A stretch of 64,000 bases of DNA from Hydrogenovibrio thermophilus (GTDB taxonomy: Bacteria > Pseudomonadota > Gammaproteobacteria > Thiomicrospirales > Thiomicrospiraceae). The DNA is taken from assembly GCF_004028275.1 (NCBI RefSeq), contig NZ_CP035033.1, forward strand, positions 992,001 through 1,056,000, given 5' to 3'. Positions 10,357-21,639 of the stretch are shown here, piece after piece. Numbering within the stretch: the stretch's first letter is position 1; every line of letters starts with the position of its first letter. The notes under the pieces are model-generated. The model saw only the letters and a program-made list of their open reading frames with translations, did no database searches and was not told where the DNA came from. A program made the position numbers and the translations under genes.

Positions 10357-10713
10357 ATGCTAGAAAATTATTTACCCATTCTCGTTTTTGTCGTATTGGG
10401 CATTCTGTTTGGTGTCGGGCCTATTGTAATGGGCTATATTTTAGGCCCTAGAAAGCCCGATCCAGAAAAACTGTCGCCTTATGAGTGTGGCTTCGAAGCC
10501 TTTGAAGACTCTCGGATGAAATTCGATGTCCGCTTTTATCTGGTCGCGATTCTGTTCATTATTTTTGACTTGGAAATTGCTTTTCTGTTTCCGTGGGCGA
10601 TCGCGCTGGAAGAGGTGGGGACCTTTGGCTTAATGGCCATGGCCGCTTTCCTGTCGTTGCTGGTCGTTGGCTTTATCTATGAATGGAAAAAAGGAGCGCT
10701 GGAATGGGAATAG
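10357..10713 (+). CDS. nuoA: NADH-quinone oxidoreductase subunit A
   Basis: NuoA is a small membrane-arm subunit of proton-pumping complex I, located near the quinone site. The 118 residues contain three membrane segments (about 7-28, 63-84, 89-110). The conserved loop between the first two reads [14 protein letters not shown] and carries the SPYECG motif. It is the first gene of a 14-gene nuo operon in standard order. The last ten bases overlap the start of nuoB. Confidence 0.96.
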   Translation: MLENYLPILVFVVLGILFGVGPIVMGYILGPRKPDPEKLSPYECGFEAFEDSRMKFDVRFYLVAILFIIFDLEIAFLFPWAIALEEVGTFGLMAMAAFLSLLVVGFIYEWKKGALEWE

Positions 10714-11180
10714 AAGGCGTTTTAAAGGAAGGGGTAGTCACCACTTCTGCAGATAAGCTCATTAACTGGGCCCGTACGGGGTCTTTATGGCCGATGACGT
10801 TTGGCTTGGCTTGCTGTGCCGTGGAGATGATGCATGCCGGTGCGGCACGTTACGACTTGGACCGTTTTGGCATTATTTTTCGCCCAAGCCCTCGCCAATC
10901 GGACGTCATGATCGTTGCGGGAACCTTGGTCAATAAAATGGCGCCAGCTTTGCGTAAAGTCTATGACCAAATGGCCGAGCCGCGTTGGGTGATTTCGATG
11001 GGATCCTGTGCTAACGGCGGAGGGTACTATCATTATTCCTATTCCGTTGTGCGTGGTTGTGACCGTATTGTTCCGGTAGATATTTATGTGCCGGGCTGCC
11101 CTCCAACGGCTGAAGCTTTGTTATACGGCATTATTCAGCTGCAAAATAAAATTAAACGCACGAACACGATTGCGCGCTAG
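10704..11180 (+). CDS. nuoB: NADH-quinone oxidoreductase subunit B
   Basis: NuoB carries iron-sulfur cluster N2, the last electron carrier before ubiquinone. The 158-residue protein has the tandem cysteines in [11 protein letters not shown] (about residues 34-44), plus [10 protein letters not shown] and [14 protein letters not shown] supplying the other two cluster ligands. The ATG at 10704 is chosen because GGAG precedes it and the earlier in-frame ATG (10683) lies inside nuoA. Its start overlaps the nuoA stop by 10 bp, indicating coupled translation. Confidence 0.97.
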   Translation: MGIEGVLKEGVVTTSADKLINWARTGSLWPMTFGLACCAVEMMHAGAARYDLDRFGIIFRPSPRQSDVMIVAGTLVNKMAPALRKVYDQMAEPRWVISMGSCANGGGYYHYSYSVVRGCDRIVPVDIYVPGCPPTAEALLYGIIQLQNKIKRTNTIAR

Positions 11181-11204
11181 TCTGAAACAGAACGGGAAAG
11201 TTTT

Positions 11205-11876
11205 ATGAAACAATCGGTATTGGATTTACAAACAAACGTTCAAACGGCCTTGGCGGATGCCGTGGTCGCTTCAGAAATCGCCTTGGATGAATTGACGGTT
11301 GAACTGGCCCCTTCTCAGGCGCTCAAAGCATTTGAAAAGCTGAAAACGGATTTGGGTTTTGAGTTATTGATCGACATTTGTGGTGTGGATTACTTGGCCT
11401 ATGGGGATGTAACTTGGGAAACCCGCAAAGCGACGAAAGCCGGCTTTAGTCGTGGTGTTTTTGATTTTGCAGAAGATGAGTCCGATGACAATGTTGATTT
11501 GCCAAGACGGTTTGCCGTCGTCTATCACTTATTGTCTGTTGAGCATAACCTTCGCTTAAGAGTGAAAGTGTTTCCGGAAGATTCGAAGATGCCGGTCGTG
11601 GATTCAGTGGTTTCGATCTGGAATTGTGCCGACTGGTATGAACGTGAAGCGTTTGATTTGTTCGGGATTTTGTTTAGCGGTCACCCGGACTTGAGACGTA
11701 TTTTGACCGATTACGGTTTCGTGGGGCATCCGTTGCGTAAAGATTTCCCGTTGACGGGGCATGTTGAAATGCGCTACGACGCTGAGAAAGCACGAGTTGT
11801 TTATGAGCCTGTTACGATTGAGAACCGCGTGAATGTACCGCGCGTGATTCGTAATGATGCCGAACCTAATGGATAA
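11205..11876 (+). CDS. nuoC: NADH-quinone oxidoreductase subunit C
   Basis: NuoC is the 30-kDa-type subunit of the peripheral arm connecting module. The 223 residues contain the signature in [27 protein letters not shown] (about 144-170) and [12 protein letters not shown]. It is a separate gene here, whereas E. coli has a fused nuoCD. Separate genes are the arrangement in many other proteobacteria. It lies 24 bp after nuoB and 12 bp before nuoD. Confidence 0.95.
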   Translation: MKQSVLDLQTNVQTALADAVVASEIALDELTVELAPSQALKAFEKLKTDLGFELLIDICGVDYLAYGDVTWETRKATKAGFSRGVFDFAEDESDDNVDLPRRFAVVYHLLSVEHNLRLRVKVFPEDSKMPVVDSVVSIWNCADWYEREAFDLFGILFSGHPDLRRILTDYGFVGHPLRKDFPLTGHVEMRYDAEKARVVYEPVTIENRVNVPRVIRNDAEPNG

Positions 11877-11888
11877 GTAGAGCTAATT

Positions 11889-13142
11889 ATGTCTGAAATT
11901 CGTAACTATACCCTTAACTTCGGTCCTCAGCATCCATCTGCACACGGCGTGTTGCGTTTGGTTTTGGAGTTGGACGGCGAAACGATTGTCCGCTCTGATC
12001 CGCATATTGGGCTGCTGCACCGTGGAACGGAAAAATTGGCGGAGTATAAACCTTATAACCACTCCATCGGTTATATGGATCGTCTGGATTACGTTTCCAT
12101 GATGTCGAACGAGCACGCCTATGTCATGGCGATTGAAAAAATGCTCGACTTGGACGTGCCGGAACGCGCGCAGTACATTCGCGTGATGTTCGATGAAATT
12201 ACCCGTATTTTGAATCACTTGATGTGGCTGGGAGCGCATGCTCTGGATATCGGCGCCATGACGGTCTTTTTGTACGCTTTCCGAGAACGCGAAGACTTAA
12301 TGGATTGTTATGAAGCCGTTTCCGGTGCGCGGATGCACGCCACTTATTATCGCCCAGGTGGCGTCTATCGTGATTTGCCGGATACCATGGCGAAATACGA
12401 GGAATCCGAATGGCATTCCGGCAAAAAATTAGACCAGCTGAACGAAACACGCGAAGGTTCGTTGCTGGACTTTATTGAAGCTTTTACAGAGCGCTTTCCA
12501 GGGTATGTTGACGAATATGAAACCCTGTTGACCGATAACCGAATCTGGAAGCAAAGAACGGTGGATATCGGTATTGTATCGCCAGAGCGCGCGATGCAGT
12601 TGGGCTTTACTGGCCCGATGTTGAGAGGCTCGGGCATTGCATGGGATTTGCGTAAGAAACAACCGTATGAAGTCTACGATAAGTTGGATTTCGATATCCC
12701 TGTCGGACAAACCGGTGATTGTTATGACCGCTACTTGGTACGTGTCGCGGAGATGCGTGAATCCAATAAAATTATCAAACAATGTGTGAAATGGCTGAAA
12801 GAAAACCCAGGCCCGGTCATTTCTGAGGATCATAAAGTGACGCCGCCTTCTCGTGAAGACGCCAAGTCAAGCATGGAGGCGCTTATCCATCACTTTAAAC
12901 TCTTTACGGAAGGGTATTCTGTTCCGGAAGGAGAGGCCTATGCCGCGGTTGAACACCCAAAAGGTGAATTTGGTATTTACATGGTTTCGGATGGCGCCAA
13001 CAAGCCTTACCGCTTGAAAGTCAGAGCGCCTGGCTTCCCGCATCTGGCCGCGCTGGATGAAATGGCAAAAGGGCATATGATTGCGGATGTCGTAGCCATT
13101 ATAGGGACACAAGATATCGTATTTGGGGAGATTGACCGATGA
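11889..13142 (+). CDS. nuoD: NADH-quinone oxidoreductase subunit D
   Basis: NuoD (49-kDa type) forms the quinone-binding pocket with NuoB and descends from the large subunit of NiFe hydrogenases. The 417-residue protein begins with [22 protein letters not shown], which includes the conserved HPSAHG loop at the quinone site. Later it shows the LLHRGTEKL and [10 protein letters not shown] signatures. Length is typical of stand-alone NuoD (about 417). It overlaps nuoE by an ATGA junction. Confidence 0.97.
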   Translation: MSEIRNYTLNFGPQHPSAHGVLRLVLELDGETIVRSDPHIGLLHRGTEKLAEYKPYNHSIGYMDRLDYVSMMSNEHAYVMAIEKMLDLDVPERAQYIRVMFDEITRILNHLMWLGAHALDIGAMTVFLYAFREREDLMDCYEAVSGARMHATYYRPGGVYRDLPDTMAKYEESEWHSGKKLDQLNETREGSLLDFIEAFTERFPGYVDEYETLLTDNRIWKQRTVDIGIVSPERAMQLGFTGPMLRGSGIAWDLRKKQPYEVYDKLDFDIPVGQTGDCYDRYLVRVAEMRESNKIIKQCVKWLKENPGPVISEDHKVTPPSREDAKSSMEALIHHFKLFTEGYSVPEGEAYAAVEHPKGEFGIYMVSDGANKPYRLKVRAPGFPHLAALDEMAKGHMIADVVAIIGTQDIVFGEIDR

Positions 13143-13633
13143 GTTCAGTGAATGAAAACATCATTCAAGGCGACGTGAAAGCGCGCATCGACCGTTGGGT
13201 GTCACATTATCCGGCTGATCAGAAGCAATCGGCGGTCATGCCGGCTTTGCGTATTGTGCAAGAGGTGAACGGTGGTCATTTGACAACCGAGCTGATGGAT
13301 CAGGTGGCGGATTATTTGGATATGACACCGATCGCGGTTTATGAGGTGGCCACCTTCTATTCCATGTATGAACATGAACCGGTCGGCAAGCATAAGATTT
13401 GTTTGTGTACCAATATTTCCTGTATGCTGCGCGGCAGCGATGAAATTCTAGAACATTTGGAAAACAAACTTGGCGTGGGTGTCGGTGAAGTAACGGACGA
13501 CGGCAAGTTTTCCATCAAAAAAGTGGAGTGCCTGGGCGCATGTGGTGGGGCTCCAATGATGATGATCGGTAAGGAATATTATGAAAACCTGACCGAAGCA
13601 TCCGTTGATGAAATTTTAGATGGCTTGGAGTAG
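13139..13633 (+). CDS. nuoE: NADH-quinone oxidoreductase subunit E
   Basis: NuoE (24-kDa type) is a thioredoxin-fold protein that holds the [2Fe-2S] cluster N1a in the NADH-oxidising module. The 164 residues contain the four ligands in CLCTNISC and [13 protein letters not shown]. The N-terminal helical part includes [14 protein letters not shown]. The ATG overlaps the nuoD stop (ATGA), and the TAG is followed five bases later by the nuoF ATG. Confidence 0.96.
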   Translation: MSSVNENIIQGDVKARIDRWVSHYPADQKQSAVMPALRIVQEVNGGHLTTELMDQVADYLDMTPIAVYEVATFYSMYEHEPVGKHKICLCTNISCMLRGSDEILEHLENKLGVGVGEVTDDGKFSIKKVECLGACGGAPMMMIGKEYYENLTEASVDEILDGLE

Positions 13634-13638
13634 TGAAA

Positions 13639-14919
13639 ATGATTCCGTTAAATGAATGTTGCTACCGCTTGAATCATCTAGACACGCCTTGGGATATTGA
13701 AACCTATATTGCCAACGGCGGTTATGAAATCTGGAAAAAAGTGCTGGCAGGCGAAATTTCGCCGCAAGAGATTATCGATGAGGTGAAAACCTCCAATATC
13801 CGTGGGCGCGGTGGGGCCGGTTTCCCAACCGGTTTAAAGTGGAGCTTTATGAATCGTGCGGCGCCCGGACCGAAATACATTTTGTGTAATTCGGATGAAG
13901 GGGAGCCGGGCACGTTTAAAGACCGCGATATTTTGCGTTATAACCCCCACCAATTAGTGGAAGGGATGATGATTGCCGGTTATGTCATTGGTGCGTGCGC
14001 CGGTTACAACTACATCCGTGGCGAATTCTGGGAACCTTACAAGCGTTTTGATAATGCCATTAATCAAGCGAGAGAAGCCGGGTTACTGGGTAAAAACATT
14101 TTGGGTTCTGGGTTCGATTTCGACTTATACACGCATTTGGGTGCCGGGGCCTATATCTGTGGTGAAGAAACCGCCTTGATCGAGTCCATCGAAGGCAAGA
14201 AAGGCCAGCCACGCTTTAAACCCCCTTTTCCGGCCAGTTACGGGTTGTACGGTAAACCAACCACCATCAACAATACCGAAACGTTGGCATCGATTCCGGT
14301 GATCTTGGCGAAAGGCGGTGAATGGTTCTCCGACTTGGGCGTGCAGAATGCCGGCGGTACGAAATGTTTTGCGGTATCCGGTCACGTTGAAAAACCGGGT
14401 AACTTTGAAGTCCGTATGGGAACGCCGTTTAAAGATTTGTTGGACGCCGCCGGCGGTATCTGGAAAGGCCGAAAATTCAAGGCGCTGATTCCGGGTGGTT
14501 CTTCAACCGCTGTCTTACCAGCCGAAAAAGCGCTGGAAATGAATATGGATTACGATTCCATCGCTAAAGCCGGGTCTTTTCTCGGTGCGGGTTCCGTGGT
14601 GGTGATGGATGATCATACCGATATGGTTAAAGCGCTGGAGCGTTTGACCTGGTTCTATTACGAAGAGTCTTGCGGTCAATGTACACCTTGCCGTGAAGGA
14701 ACGGGTTGGATGTATCGCGTGGTGCACCGTATCCGTCAAGGAAAAGGGCGTCCGGAAGACTTGGAATTGCTCAAAGACGTTTCGGGCAAAATTATGGGGC
14801 GTGTGATTTGTGGTTTGGGGGATGCTGCGACGATTCCAGTCAGCAGTTTCCTGCAACACTTTGAACATGAATTCCGTCATTATATCGATCACGGTTGCAG
14901 CATTTTCGACAGACAATAA
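13639..14919 (+). CDS. nuoF: NADH-quinone oxidoreductase subunit F
   Basis: NuoF (51-kDa type) binds FMN and NADH and accepts the hydride. The 426-residue protein has the [21 protein letters not shown] loop (about 54-67), the [19 protein letters not shown] motif, and the N3 cluster ligands [14 protein letters not shown] near residue 345. The ATG at 13639 is preferred to a GTG at 13633 because GGAG (13627-13630) is 8 bp from the ATG but only 2 bp from the GTG. Confidence 0.96.
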   Translation: MIPLNECCYRLNHLDTPWDIETYIANGGYEIWKKVLAGEISPQEIIDEVKTSNIRGRGGAGFPTGLKWSFMNRAAPGPKYILCNSDEGEPGTFKDRDILRYNPHQLVEGMMIAGYVIGACAGYNYIRGEFWEPYKRFDNAINQAREAGLLGKNILGSGFDFDLYTHLGAGAYICGEETALIESIEGKKGQPRFKPPFPASYGLYGKPTTINNTETLASIPVILAKGGEWFSDLGVQNAGGTKCFAVSGHVEKPGNFEVRMGTPFKDLLDAAGGIWKGRKFKALIPGGSSTAVLPAEKALEMNMDYDSIAKAGSFLGAGSVVVMDDHTDMVKALERLTWFYYEESCGQCTPCREGTGWMYRVVHRIRQGKGRPEDLELLKDVSGKIMGRVICGLGDAATIPVSSFLQHFEHEFRHYIDHGCSIFDRQ

Positions 14920-14965
14920 GCGTTGAGCTGTCGATGCATACCCCAATAAATTTAGGTTTGAAATT

Positions 14966-17071
14966 ATGGTAAAGATTGAGATTAACGGACAAGTAGTTGA
15001 AGCTCATGAAGGCGACATGCTAATTGATGTCGCGGATGACGCTCAAATTTCGATTCCGCGTTTTTGTTATCACAAAAAACTATCAATCGCGGCGAACTGC
15101 CGGATGTGTTTGGTTGAAGTAGAAGGGGCGCCTAAGGCGTTACCGGCGTGTGCGACTCCGGTCACTGACGGGATGAAAGTACACACAAAATCGGCCAAAG
15201 CGCTGACGGCGCAAAAATCCGTTATGGAATTCTTGTTGATCAACCACCCGCTGGATTGTCCGATTTGTGACCAGGGTGGCGAGTGTGAACTGCAAGACGT
15301 GGCCATGGAATACGGTGATGACGTGTCCAAGTACACCGAAGCCAAGCGTATTCTTGGGGATAAGAACATCGGTTCCTTGATTCACACCGACATGACACGT
15401 TGCATTCACTGCACCCGTTGTGTGCGTTTCGGTCAGGAAGTGGCCGGAATGATGGAACTGGGCGCGACCGGGCGAAGCGAATGGATGGAAATCGGTACCT
15501 ACATTGAACGTTCCGTTACCTCCGAAATGTCCGGCAACATGATTGACTTGTGTCCGGTGGGGGCCTTGACCTCGAAACCTTTCCGTTATTCCGCCCGTCC
15601 GTGGGAGTTGAAGTCGCATAAAGCCATTGCGCCCCACGACAGCATCGGTTCCAACATTATCATTCACTCCAAAAACAACGAAGTGAAACGGGTGGTACCG
15701 GCTGAAAATGAAAGCATCAATGAAGTCTGGATTTCCGACCGAGATCGCTTTTCGTACGAAGCCTTGAATGCCGCAGATCGTTTGACAACGCCGATGATCA
15801 AGGAAAAAGGGCAATGGAAAACCGTTGACTGGGAAACCGCGTTGGCGTTCGTGGCCGATAAGCTGAAGCATTATGCGCAAGAAGACGCTTCAAAAGTGGG
15901 CGTATTCGCCTCTCCGAGTGCGACTTTGGAAGAACTGCATATTTCTCAAAAACTGTTCCGCGGTTTGGGCGTGGAAAACCTTGAGCACCGTTTGCGTCAA
16001 GTCGATTTCGACATGGATGCTTCCGGCGGCATTATGGCGCCGAAACTGAATCATGCCTTCGAAGAGGTGGAAGCTTTGGATTCCGTGCTGTTGATCGGTA
16101 GCTATTTGCGTAAAGAATTGCCGCTTTTGAACCATCGTGTTCGTAAGGCTGCTTTGAACGGCGCACACGTGCTGTCGGTCAATCCGGTCGCGTTCGATTT
16201 CAATTACGACGTTTCAGCGGAATTCGTGGCTGAAAACATGGTCAATGAACTGGCGGCTTTGGCCAAAGCGGCACTGGAACTGAATGGCGAAAGCGACCAG
16301 GCCTGGTCGAAATCCATTGACGTAACCGATGCACACCGCCAAGCGGTTCAGCGTCTGAAAGACGGTCAAAAAGCCTCCATTATGGTCGGACAAATTGCAC
16401 AGATGGATGCGCATTACGCGAAACTGGTGAAGTTGGCCAGTTTGATTGCCGATGCGACCGGAGCGACCTTGAATGTGTTGCCGATGTCCGCGAATGAAGT
16501 CGGTGCCCATATGGCCGGTTTTGTGCCGAAGGCCGGTTTGAATACCAATGAAATGCTGTCTGAAAACATGAAGTGTTTCATTAACTTGGGTGTGGAAGCT
16601 GAAAAAGATATTCAAGACGGTGGGCGCGCTTTGAAAGCGATGCAAAACGCCGAATGCGTCATTAATTTCACCCTATTCGACAGCGATGCTCAGCGCGAAT
16701 ACGCCGATGTCATGCTGCCAATCGCTTCCTTTGCGGAAACCGCCGGAACCTTCGTGAATGCCTGCGGCCTGAAGCAATCCTTCAAGATGGCGGTTGAGCC
16801 GGCCGGTGAGGCGAAAGCGGCATGGAAAATCATGCGTGTGCTGGGCAACCTGTTGGAATTGGAAGGGTTTGATTACACACACAGCAACCAAGTGTTTGCA
16901 GAAGTGTCGGACGAATTGCGTCCGGTTGATGTCTCCGGTATGGCATTTGAAATGCCGGAGAACATTGACCTGATCGGTACGCAATGGATTTCAATGTATC
17001 AAGTCGATTCGCTGGTGAGACGTTCGCCGTCCTTGCAAGCGACGCCGGATGCTCAGGCTGTGGCAAATTAA
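14966..17071 (+). CDS. nuoG: NADH-quinone oxidoreductase subunit G
   Basis: NuoG (75-kDa type) carries several Fe-S clusters in the electron wire. The 701-residue protein opens with a [2Fe-2S] ferredoxin domain (ligands around [15 protein letters not shown]). A His/Cys-ligated cluster region follows ([19 protein letters not shown]), then [13 protein letters not shown] for further [4Fe-4S] clusters. The rest is a molybdopterin-oxidoreductase-like domain without an evident cofactor role. It is much shorter than E. coli NuoG (about 910) and resembles the mitochondrial/alphaproteobacterial size class. One CCAGGCCTGG copy (16297) lies inside, read as Gln-Ala-Trp. Confidence 0.95.
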   Translation: MVKIEINGQVVEAHEGDMLIDVADDAQISIPRFCYHKKLSIAANCRMCLVEVEGAPKALPACATPVTDGMKVHTKSAKALTAQKSVMEFLLINHPLDCPICDQGGECELQDVAMEYGDDVSKYTEAKRILGDKNIGSLIHTDMTRCIHCTRCVRFGQEVAGMMELGATGRSEWMEIGTYIERSVTSEMSGNMIDLCPVGALTSKPFRYSARPWELKSHKAIAPHDSIGSNIIIHSKNNEVKRVVPAENESINEVWISDRDRFSYEALNAADRLTTPMIKEKGQWKTVDWETALAFVADKLKHYAQEDASKVGVFASPSATLEELHISQKLFRGLGVENLEHRLRQVDFDMDASGGIMAPKLNHAFEEVEALDSVLLIGSYLRKELPLLNHRVRKAALNGAHVLSVNPVAFDFNYDVSAEFVAENMVNELAALAKAALELNGESDQAWSKSIDVTDAHRQAVQRLKDGQKASIMVGQIAQMDAHYAKLVKLASLIADATGATLNVLPMSANEVGAHMAGFVPKAGLNTNEMLSENMKCFINLGVEAEKDIQDGGRALKAMQNAECVINFTLFDSDAQREYADVMLPIASFAETAGTFVNACGLKQSFKMAVEPAGEAKAAWKIMRVLGNLLELEGFDYTHSNQVFAEVSDELRPVDVSGMAFEMPENIDLIGTQWISMYQVDSLVRRSPSLQATPDAQAVAN

Positions 17072-17091
17072 AGGTAGAGGGTATAAATAAT

Positions 17092-18156
17092 ATGTTTGAT
17101 GCGTTACAAGCTTGGCTTTCTTCCTTTTTATTTGACTGGTTGGCCATTTTAATTACCTTGTTGTTGCAAGCGGTGGCGGTCATCTTGCCGGTGATGCTGG
17201 CGGTGGCTTGGTTAACGTTCGCGGAGCGTAAAGTGATCGGTTACATGCAGGTGCGTATGGGGCCGAACCGCGTCGGGCCGAAAGGTTGGTTGCAACCGAT
17301 TGCCGATGCCTTAAAGCTGATGTTCAAAGAAATCGTGATGCCGTCCCAGTCGAACTTGTATTTGTTCGTGGTGGCACCTATTTTGACCATTGCGCCAGCC
17401 GTGGCCGCTTGGGCGGTGATTCCATTCGACGATAACGGCGTGGTGGTGTCTGATATCAACGCCGGTGTCCTGTATGTACTGGCCGTAGCATCCATTGGGG
17501 TGTACGGGGTGATCATTTCCGGTTGGGCTTCCAACTCCAAGTACGCTTTCCTGGGGGCGATGCGTGCTTCCGCACAGAAAATTTCGTATGAAATCGCGAT
17601 GGGCTTCGCACTGGTCACGGTTTTGATGGTCGCCGACAGCATGAACTTGACGGCTATTGTCAACGGTCAGCAAGGCGGTTTCTGGCACTGGTACTGGATT
17701 CCACTGTTGCCGATGTTCTTCGTTTATTTCATTTCCGGTGTGGCGGAAACCAACCGTGCGCCATTCGATGTGGCGGAAGGGGAGTCTGAAATCGTCGCCG
17801 GTTTCCACGTTGAATATTCCGGTATGGCCTTTGCGGTCTTTTTCCTGGCGGAATACGCCATGATGATCCTGATTTCATTCATGACCGCCATCATGTTCAT
17901 GGGTGGCTGGTTGTCACCGTTTGAAGGCATTCCTGGGTTGGAAGCGGCCTTTGCATGGGTGCCGGGCTTTATCTGGCTGTTTGCGAAAGTCGCTTTCTTA
18001 TTGTTCTTATTCCTCTGGTTCCGTGCGACTTTCCCGCGTTACCGTTATGACCAAATCATGCGTTTGGGCTGGAAGGTGTTGATTCCGGTTACCATTGTCT
18101 GGGTCTTTGTGGTCGGCGTGATGGAATATTTTAAATTTGGCCCGTGGTTCAATTAA
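17092..18156 (+). CDS. nuoH: NADH-quinone oxidoreductase subunit H
   Basis: NuoH (ND1 type) is the membrane subunit at the junction with the peripheral arm and lines the quinone channel. The 354 residues have about eight membrane helices and the signatures [21 protein letters not shown] and [29 protein letters not shown]. The ATG at 17092 is chosen because it gives the usual N terminus. In-frame codons further upstream lie within nuoG. It follows nuoG by 20 bp and precedes nuoI by 11 bp. Confidence 0.97.
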   Translation: MFDALQAWLSSFLFDWLAILITLLLQAVAVILPVMLAVAWLTFAERKVIGYMQVRMGPNRVGPKGWLQPIADALKLMFKEIVMPSQSNLYLFVVAPILTIAPAVAAWAVIPFDDNGVVVSDINAGVLYVLAVASIGVYGVIISGWASNSKYAFLGAMRASAQKISYEIAMGFALVTVLMVADSMNLTAIVNGQQGGFWHWYWIPLLPMFFVYFISGVAETNRAPFDVAEGESEIVAGFHVEYSGMAFAVFFLAEYAMMILISFMTAIMFMGGWLSPFEGIPGLEAAFAWVPGFIWLFAKVAFLLFLFLWFRATFPRYRYDQIMRLGWKVLIPVTIVWVFVVGVMEYFKFGPWFN

Positions 18157-18167
18157 AGAGGTTCGTC

Positions 18168-18659
18168 ATGATTGCATTTATCAAACATCAAGTAAAAACC
18201 TTTGGATTGACCGAATTGTTCAAAGGGTTGGCGGTCACCGGTAAATATCTGTTCAAAAAGAAAATTACCGTCCGTTATCCGGAAGAGAAAACACCGCTGT
18301 CACCGCGTTTCCGTGGTCATCACGCGTTGCGTCGTTATGAAAATGGTGAAGAACGTTGTATCGCCTGTAAATTGTGCGAAGCCGTTTGTCCGGCCAACGC
18401 CATCACCATTGAGTCGGAAGAGCGTGAAGATGGCAGCCGTCGTACCACTCAGTACGACATCGACATGTTCAAATGCATCTACTGCGGTTTCTGTGAAGAA
18501 GCCTGTCCAGTGGATGCGATTGTGGAAACGCGCGTGTTCGAGTACGAATTCCATGAAAGAGGACCACACATCATGACCAAGGAAAAACTCCTGGCCTTTG
18601 GTGATAAACATGAAGAGCAAATTGCTGCCGACCGAGCAGCGGATGCGAAGTACCGTTAA
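18168..18659 (+). CDS. nuoI: NADH-quinone oxidoreductase subunit I
   Basis: NuoI (TYKY type) is a two-[4Fe-4S] ferredoxin that passes electrons to NuoB. The 163-residue protein contains [16 protein letters not shown] (about residues 65-80) and [16 protein letters not shown] (about 104-119), giving clusters N6a and N6b. The start at 18168 gives the normal N-terminal amphipathic helix [14 protein letters not shown] and avoids overlap with nuoH. Confidence 0.97.
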   Translation: MIAFIKHQVKTFGLTELFKGLAVTGKYLFKKKITVRYPEEKTPLSPRFRGHHALRRYENGEERCIACKLCEAVCPANAITIESEEREDGSRRTTQYDIDMFKCIYCGFCEEACPVDAIVETRVFEYEFHERGPHIMTKEKLLAFGDKHEEQIAADRAADAKYR

Positions 18660-18676
18660 TAAAGAGACTGTATTCA

Positions 18677-19312
18677 ATGACTTTTGAGCAATTTATTTTT
18701 TATCTATTAGCGGCAATTTCTGTTTTTTCCGGTCTGATGGTCATCAGTGTGAAAAACCCGGTTAAAGCCGCACTTTGGTTGGTATTGGCGTTTATTGCAA
18801 CCGCCGGTGTCTGGTTGACGGCTCAAGCGGAGTTCTTGGGGCTGGTATTGATTCTGGTTTACGTCGGGGCGGTGATGGTGCTGTTCTTGTTCGTGGTGAT
18901 GATGTTGGACATCAATATCGCACGTTTAAAAGAAGGGTTTACCCGTTATTTGCCATTAGGTGTTCTGGCAGGCCTGGCGATTTTTGCCCTGATGTATTTG
19001 GTGTTAGGGCCGGAGCGTTTCGGCTTGGAACACTATGCGGCACCGGCGAAAGTCGGTGCGGAAGACAGCAATACCTTGTCGATTGCGGTGCCATTGTACA
19101 CGGAGCACGCTTATGCGTTTATTTTGGCAGCGGTTTTGTTGTTGGTCGGTATAGTCGCGGCCATCACGCTGACATTGCGTCGTCGAGCGCCGAAAGAGGT
19201 GTTGTATCAAGACATCGACAAACAGGTTAAGGTTCAGGCTTCTGAGCGTTTCAAAATGGTCAAAATGGACGCGGTGGTCGAGAAAGACATCCCTGCGAAG
19301 GAGGAAGACTGA
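18677..19312 (+). CDS. nuoJ: NADH-quinone oxidoreductase subunit J
   Basis: NuoJ (ND6 type) is an integral membrane subunit near the quinone-linked end of the proton-pumping arm. The 211 residues have five membrane helices, with the conserved third-helix stretch [22 protein letters not shown] (about 55-76) containing the YVGAVMVLF motif. A hydrophilic C-terminal tail of about 45 residues follows the last helix. The TGA overlaps the nuoK ATG by one base. Confidence 0.96.
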   Translation: MTFEQFIFYLLAAISVFSGLMVISVKNPVKAALWLVLAFIATAGVWLTAQAEFLGLVLILVYVGAVMVLFLFVVMMLDINIARLKEGFTRYLPLGVLAGLAIFALMYLVLGPERFGLEHYAAPAKVGAEDSNTLSIAVPLYTEHAYAFILAAVLLLVGIVAAITLTLRRRAPKEVLYQDIDKQVKVQASERFKMVKMDAVVEKDIPAKEED

Positions 19313-19617
19313 TGATAGCTTTATCGGATTACTTAATTTTCGGTGCGATTCTTTTCATGATCAGCATGGCGGGGATTTTCCTGAACCGTAAAAACGTCAT
19401 CGTATTATTGATGTCGATTGAATTATTATTGCTCGCCGTCAACACCAACTTGGTGGCGTTCTCGCACTTCTTGAATGATGTTACCGGACAAATTTTTGTC
19501 TTTTTCATCCTAACGGTTGCGGCCGCTGAAGCGGCGATTGGTTTGGCCATCATCGTATTGGTCTTCCGTAATCGAAAAAGTATCAATGTTGATGATTTAG
19601 GTTCAATGAAAGGGTAA
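19312..19617 (+). CDS. nuoK: NADH-quinone oxidoreductase subunit K
   Basis: NuoK (ND4L type) is a three-helix membrane subunit with conserved buried glutamates involved in proton transfer. The 101 residues include [18 protein letters not shown] (Glu in helix 2) and [17 protein letters not shown] (Glu in helix 3), which are diagnostic. The start overlaps the nuoJ stop, and nuoL follows after 8 bp. Confidence 0.97.
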   Translation: MIALSDYLIFGAILFMISMAGIFLNRKNVIVLLMSIELLLLAVNTNLVAFSHFLNDVTGQIFVFFILTVAAAEAAIGLAIIVLVFRNRKSINVDDLGSMKG

Positions 19618-19625
19618 TAACAACA

Positions 19626-21602
19626 ATGCTATTAAAATTTCTATTAACGATTATCCTTTTGTCGCCATTGTTTGGCGCCGTGGCGGCCGGTTTGTTCGGG
19701 CGCCAGATTGGGCGACGTGGTGCCCACACGGTGACGATTTTCGGTGTGGCGGTATCCACCATCCTGTCGGCTTACGTTTTCTGGCTGTTCATCTTTGAAG
19801 GCCATGCGACTTACAATGTCTCGCTCTACACCTGGTTGGTGTCGGACGGCATTAAATTCGAAATCGGTTACATGATCGATCGTTTGTCCGCCACGATGAT
19901 GCTGGTGGTCACGTTCGTTTCCTTGATGGTTCACATCTATACCATCGGTTATATGAATCATGACGAAGACTACGATCATAACAATCCGTATTATCAGCGT
20001 TTCTTCAGCTATATTTCTTTGTTCACCTTCTCGATGCTGTCCTTGGTGATGGCGAACAACTTCCTGCAGTTGTTCTTCGGTTGGGAAGCCGTGGGCTTGG
20101 TGTCTTACCTGTTGATCGGTTTCTACATGAAACGCGAATCGGCGATTCAGGCCAATTTGAAAGCCTTCCTGGTGAATCGTGTCGGTGACTTCGGCTTCAT
20201 TCTGGGGATTGCCGTTGTGGTCATGTATTTCAATACCTTGGACTACGAAGAGTTCTTTGCTGGGCTGGAAGCAAATCAACATATTCAAATGAGCTTTTTC
20301 CCAGGCGTGGAATGGTCGATGATCACCGTTCTGTGTTTGTTGTTGTTTATCGGTGCCATGGGTAAATCGGCGCAAATGCCATTGCACGTTTGGCTGCCGG
20401 AATCGATGGAAGGCCCAACGCCGATTTCCGCTTTGATTCACGCTGCCACTATGGTAACGGCGGGTATCTTTATGGTAGCCCGTTTGTCGCCGGCCTATGA
20501 GTTATCCGAAGTGGCTTTGAGTGTGATTTTGATTATCGGTGCAACCACCGCCTTTATGATGGGGGTTCTGGGGATTGTTCAGAACGACATCAAACGTGTG
20601 GTGGCGTATTCGACCTTGTCCCAGTTGGGTTACATGGTCGCCGCTTTGGGTGCGTCCGCTTACGCGGCGGGCATGTTCCATGTTTTGACGCATGCCTTCT
20701 TTAAAGCCTTGTTGTTCTTGGCAGCTGGTTCGGTCATCATCGCCATGCACCATATTCAGGATATTCGTCAAATGGGCGGCTTGCGTAAGCACATGCCGAT
20801 CACTTATTGGGCGTTGTTGATCGGTTCCTTGGCTTTGATTGGTTTCCCAGGTTTCTCCGGGTTCTTTTCGAAAGACAGTATTTTGATGGCAACCGACCAG
20901 ACCGAAATCTTTGGTGCGGGCTATGCCCAGCTCTTGTTGCTAATCAGTGTTTTTGTCACGGCCTTCTACAGCTTCCGTATGTTCTTTGTCGTGTTCCATG
21001 GCGAAGAGTCGGATTACGTGAAGAGCCACAAAATCACCGAATCGCCTAAGGTGGTAACGATTCCGTTGATTATGTTGGCGATTCCGGCCGCCATAATGGG
21101 CATTCCAATGGTCGGAGGTATTTTCTCCGGTGCTTACTTCGGCGATTCTATTACCGTTTTGCCGCAACATGACGTGCTGGGCAAAATTTATGCTGAGCAA
21201 TACCACGGCGTCATTGATATGATTCTGCACTCCCTGACGACGGCGCCGGTGATTCTGGCCTTGTCCGGTGTGTTCCTGGCTTGGTTGTTCTATCTGAAGA
21301 AGCCGGAGTGGCCAGCTAAAATTCGCCAGGCCTGCCCGCGCGGTGCCTATGTGTTGGATAACGCCTATGGCTTCGACCGTTTCAATGACATTGTGTTTGT
21401 GAACGGTGCGCGGAAGTTGGGTGACTTCTTCTGGAAGGGCATCGACGTCAAGATAATCGATACCGGTATCGTGACCAATACCTTCACGTCCATCGCGAAT
21501 GCGGCGGGAGCGTTGCGACTGAGCCAAACCGGTTATCTATACCATTATGCGTTCGTGATGATTTTCGGCCTGCTGGCGATGCTGGTTTGGGTACTTTGGT
21601 AA
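19626..21602 (+). CDS. nuoL: NADH-quinone oxidoreductase subunit L
   Basis: NuoL (ND5 type) is the distal antiporter-like proton-pumping subunit, with a long lateral helix at its C terminus. The 658-residue protein has 14-16 membrane helices. The antiporter signature is GWEAVGLVSYLLIGFYMKR (about residues 150-168), and MGKSAQMPLHVWLPESMEGPTPISALIHAATMVTAG carries the pump Lys and His residues. Length matches the family (about 615-660). Confidence 0.97.
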   Translation: MLLKFLLTIILLSPLFGAVAAGLFGRQIGRRGAHTVTIFGVAVSTILSAYVFWLFIFEGHATYNVSLYTWLVSDGIKFEIGYMIDRLSATMMLVVTFVSLMVHIYTIGYMNHDEDYDHNNPYYQRFFSYISLFTFSMLSLVMANNFLQLFFGWEAVGLVSYLLIGFYMKRESAIQANLKAFLVNRVGDFGFILGIAVVVMYFNTLDYEEFFAGLEANQHIQMSFFPGVEWSMITVLCLLLFIGAMGKSAQMPLHVWLPESMEGPTPISALIHAATMVTAGIFMVARLSPAYELSEVALSVILIIGATTAFMMGVLGIVQNDIKRVVAYSTLSQLGYMVAALGASAYAAGMFHVLTHAFFKALLFLAAGSVIIAMHHIQDIRQMGGLRKHMPITYWALLIGSLALIGFPGFSGFFSKDSILMATDQTEIFGAGYAQLLLLISVFVTAFYSFRMFFVVFHGEESDYVKSHKITESPKVVTIPLIMLAIPAAIMGIPMVGGIFSGAYFGDSITVLPQHDVLGKIYAEQYHGVIDMILHSLTTAPVILALSGVFLAWLFYLKKPEWPAKIRQACPRGAYVLDNAYGFDRFNDIVFVNGARKLGDFFWKGIDVKIIDTGIVTNTFTSIANAAGALRLSQTGYLYHYAFVMIFGLLAMLVWVLW

Positions 21603-21639
21603 TGATGATAAGAAATAAAAGAGAAGGGAATTACATAAC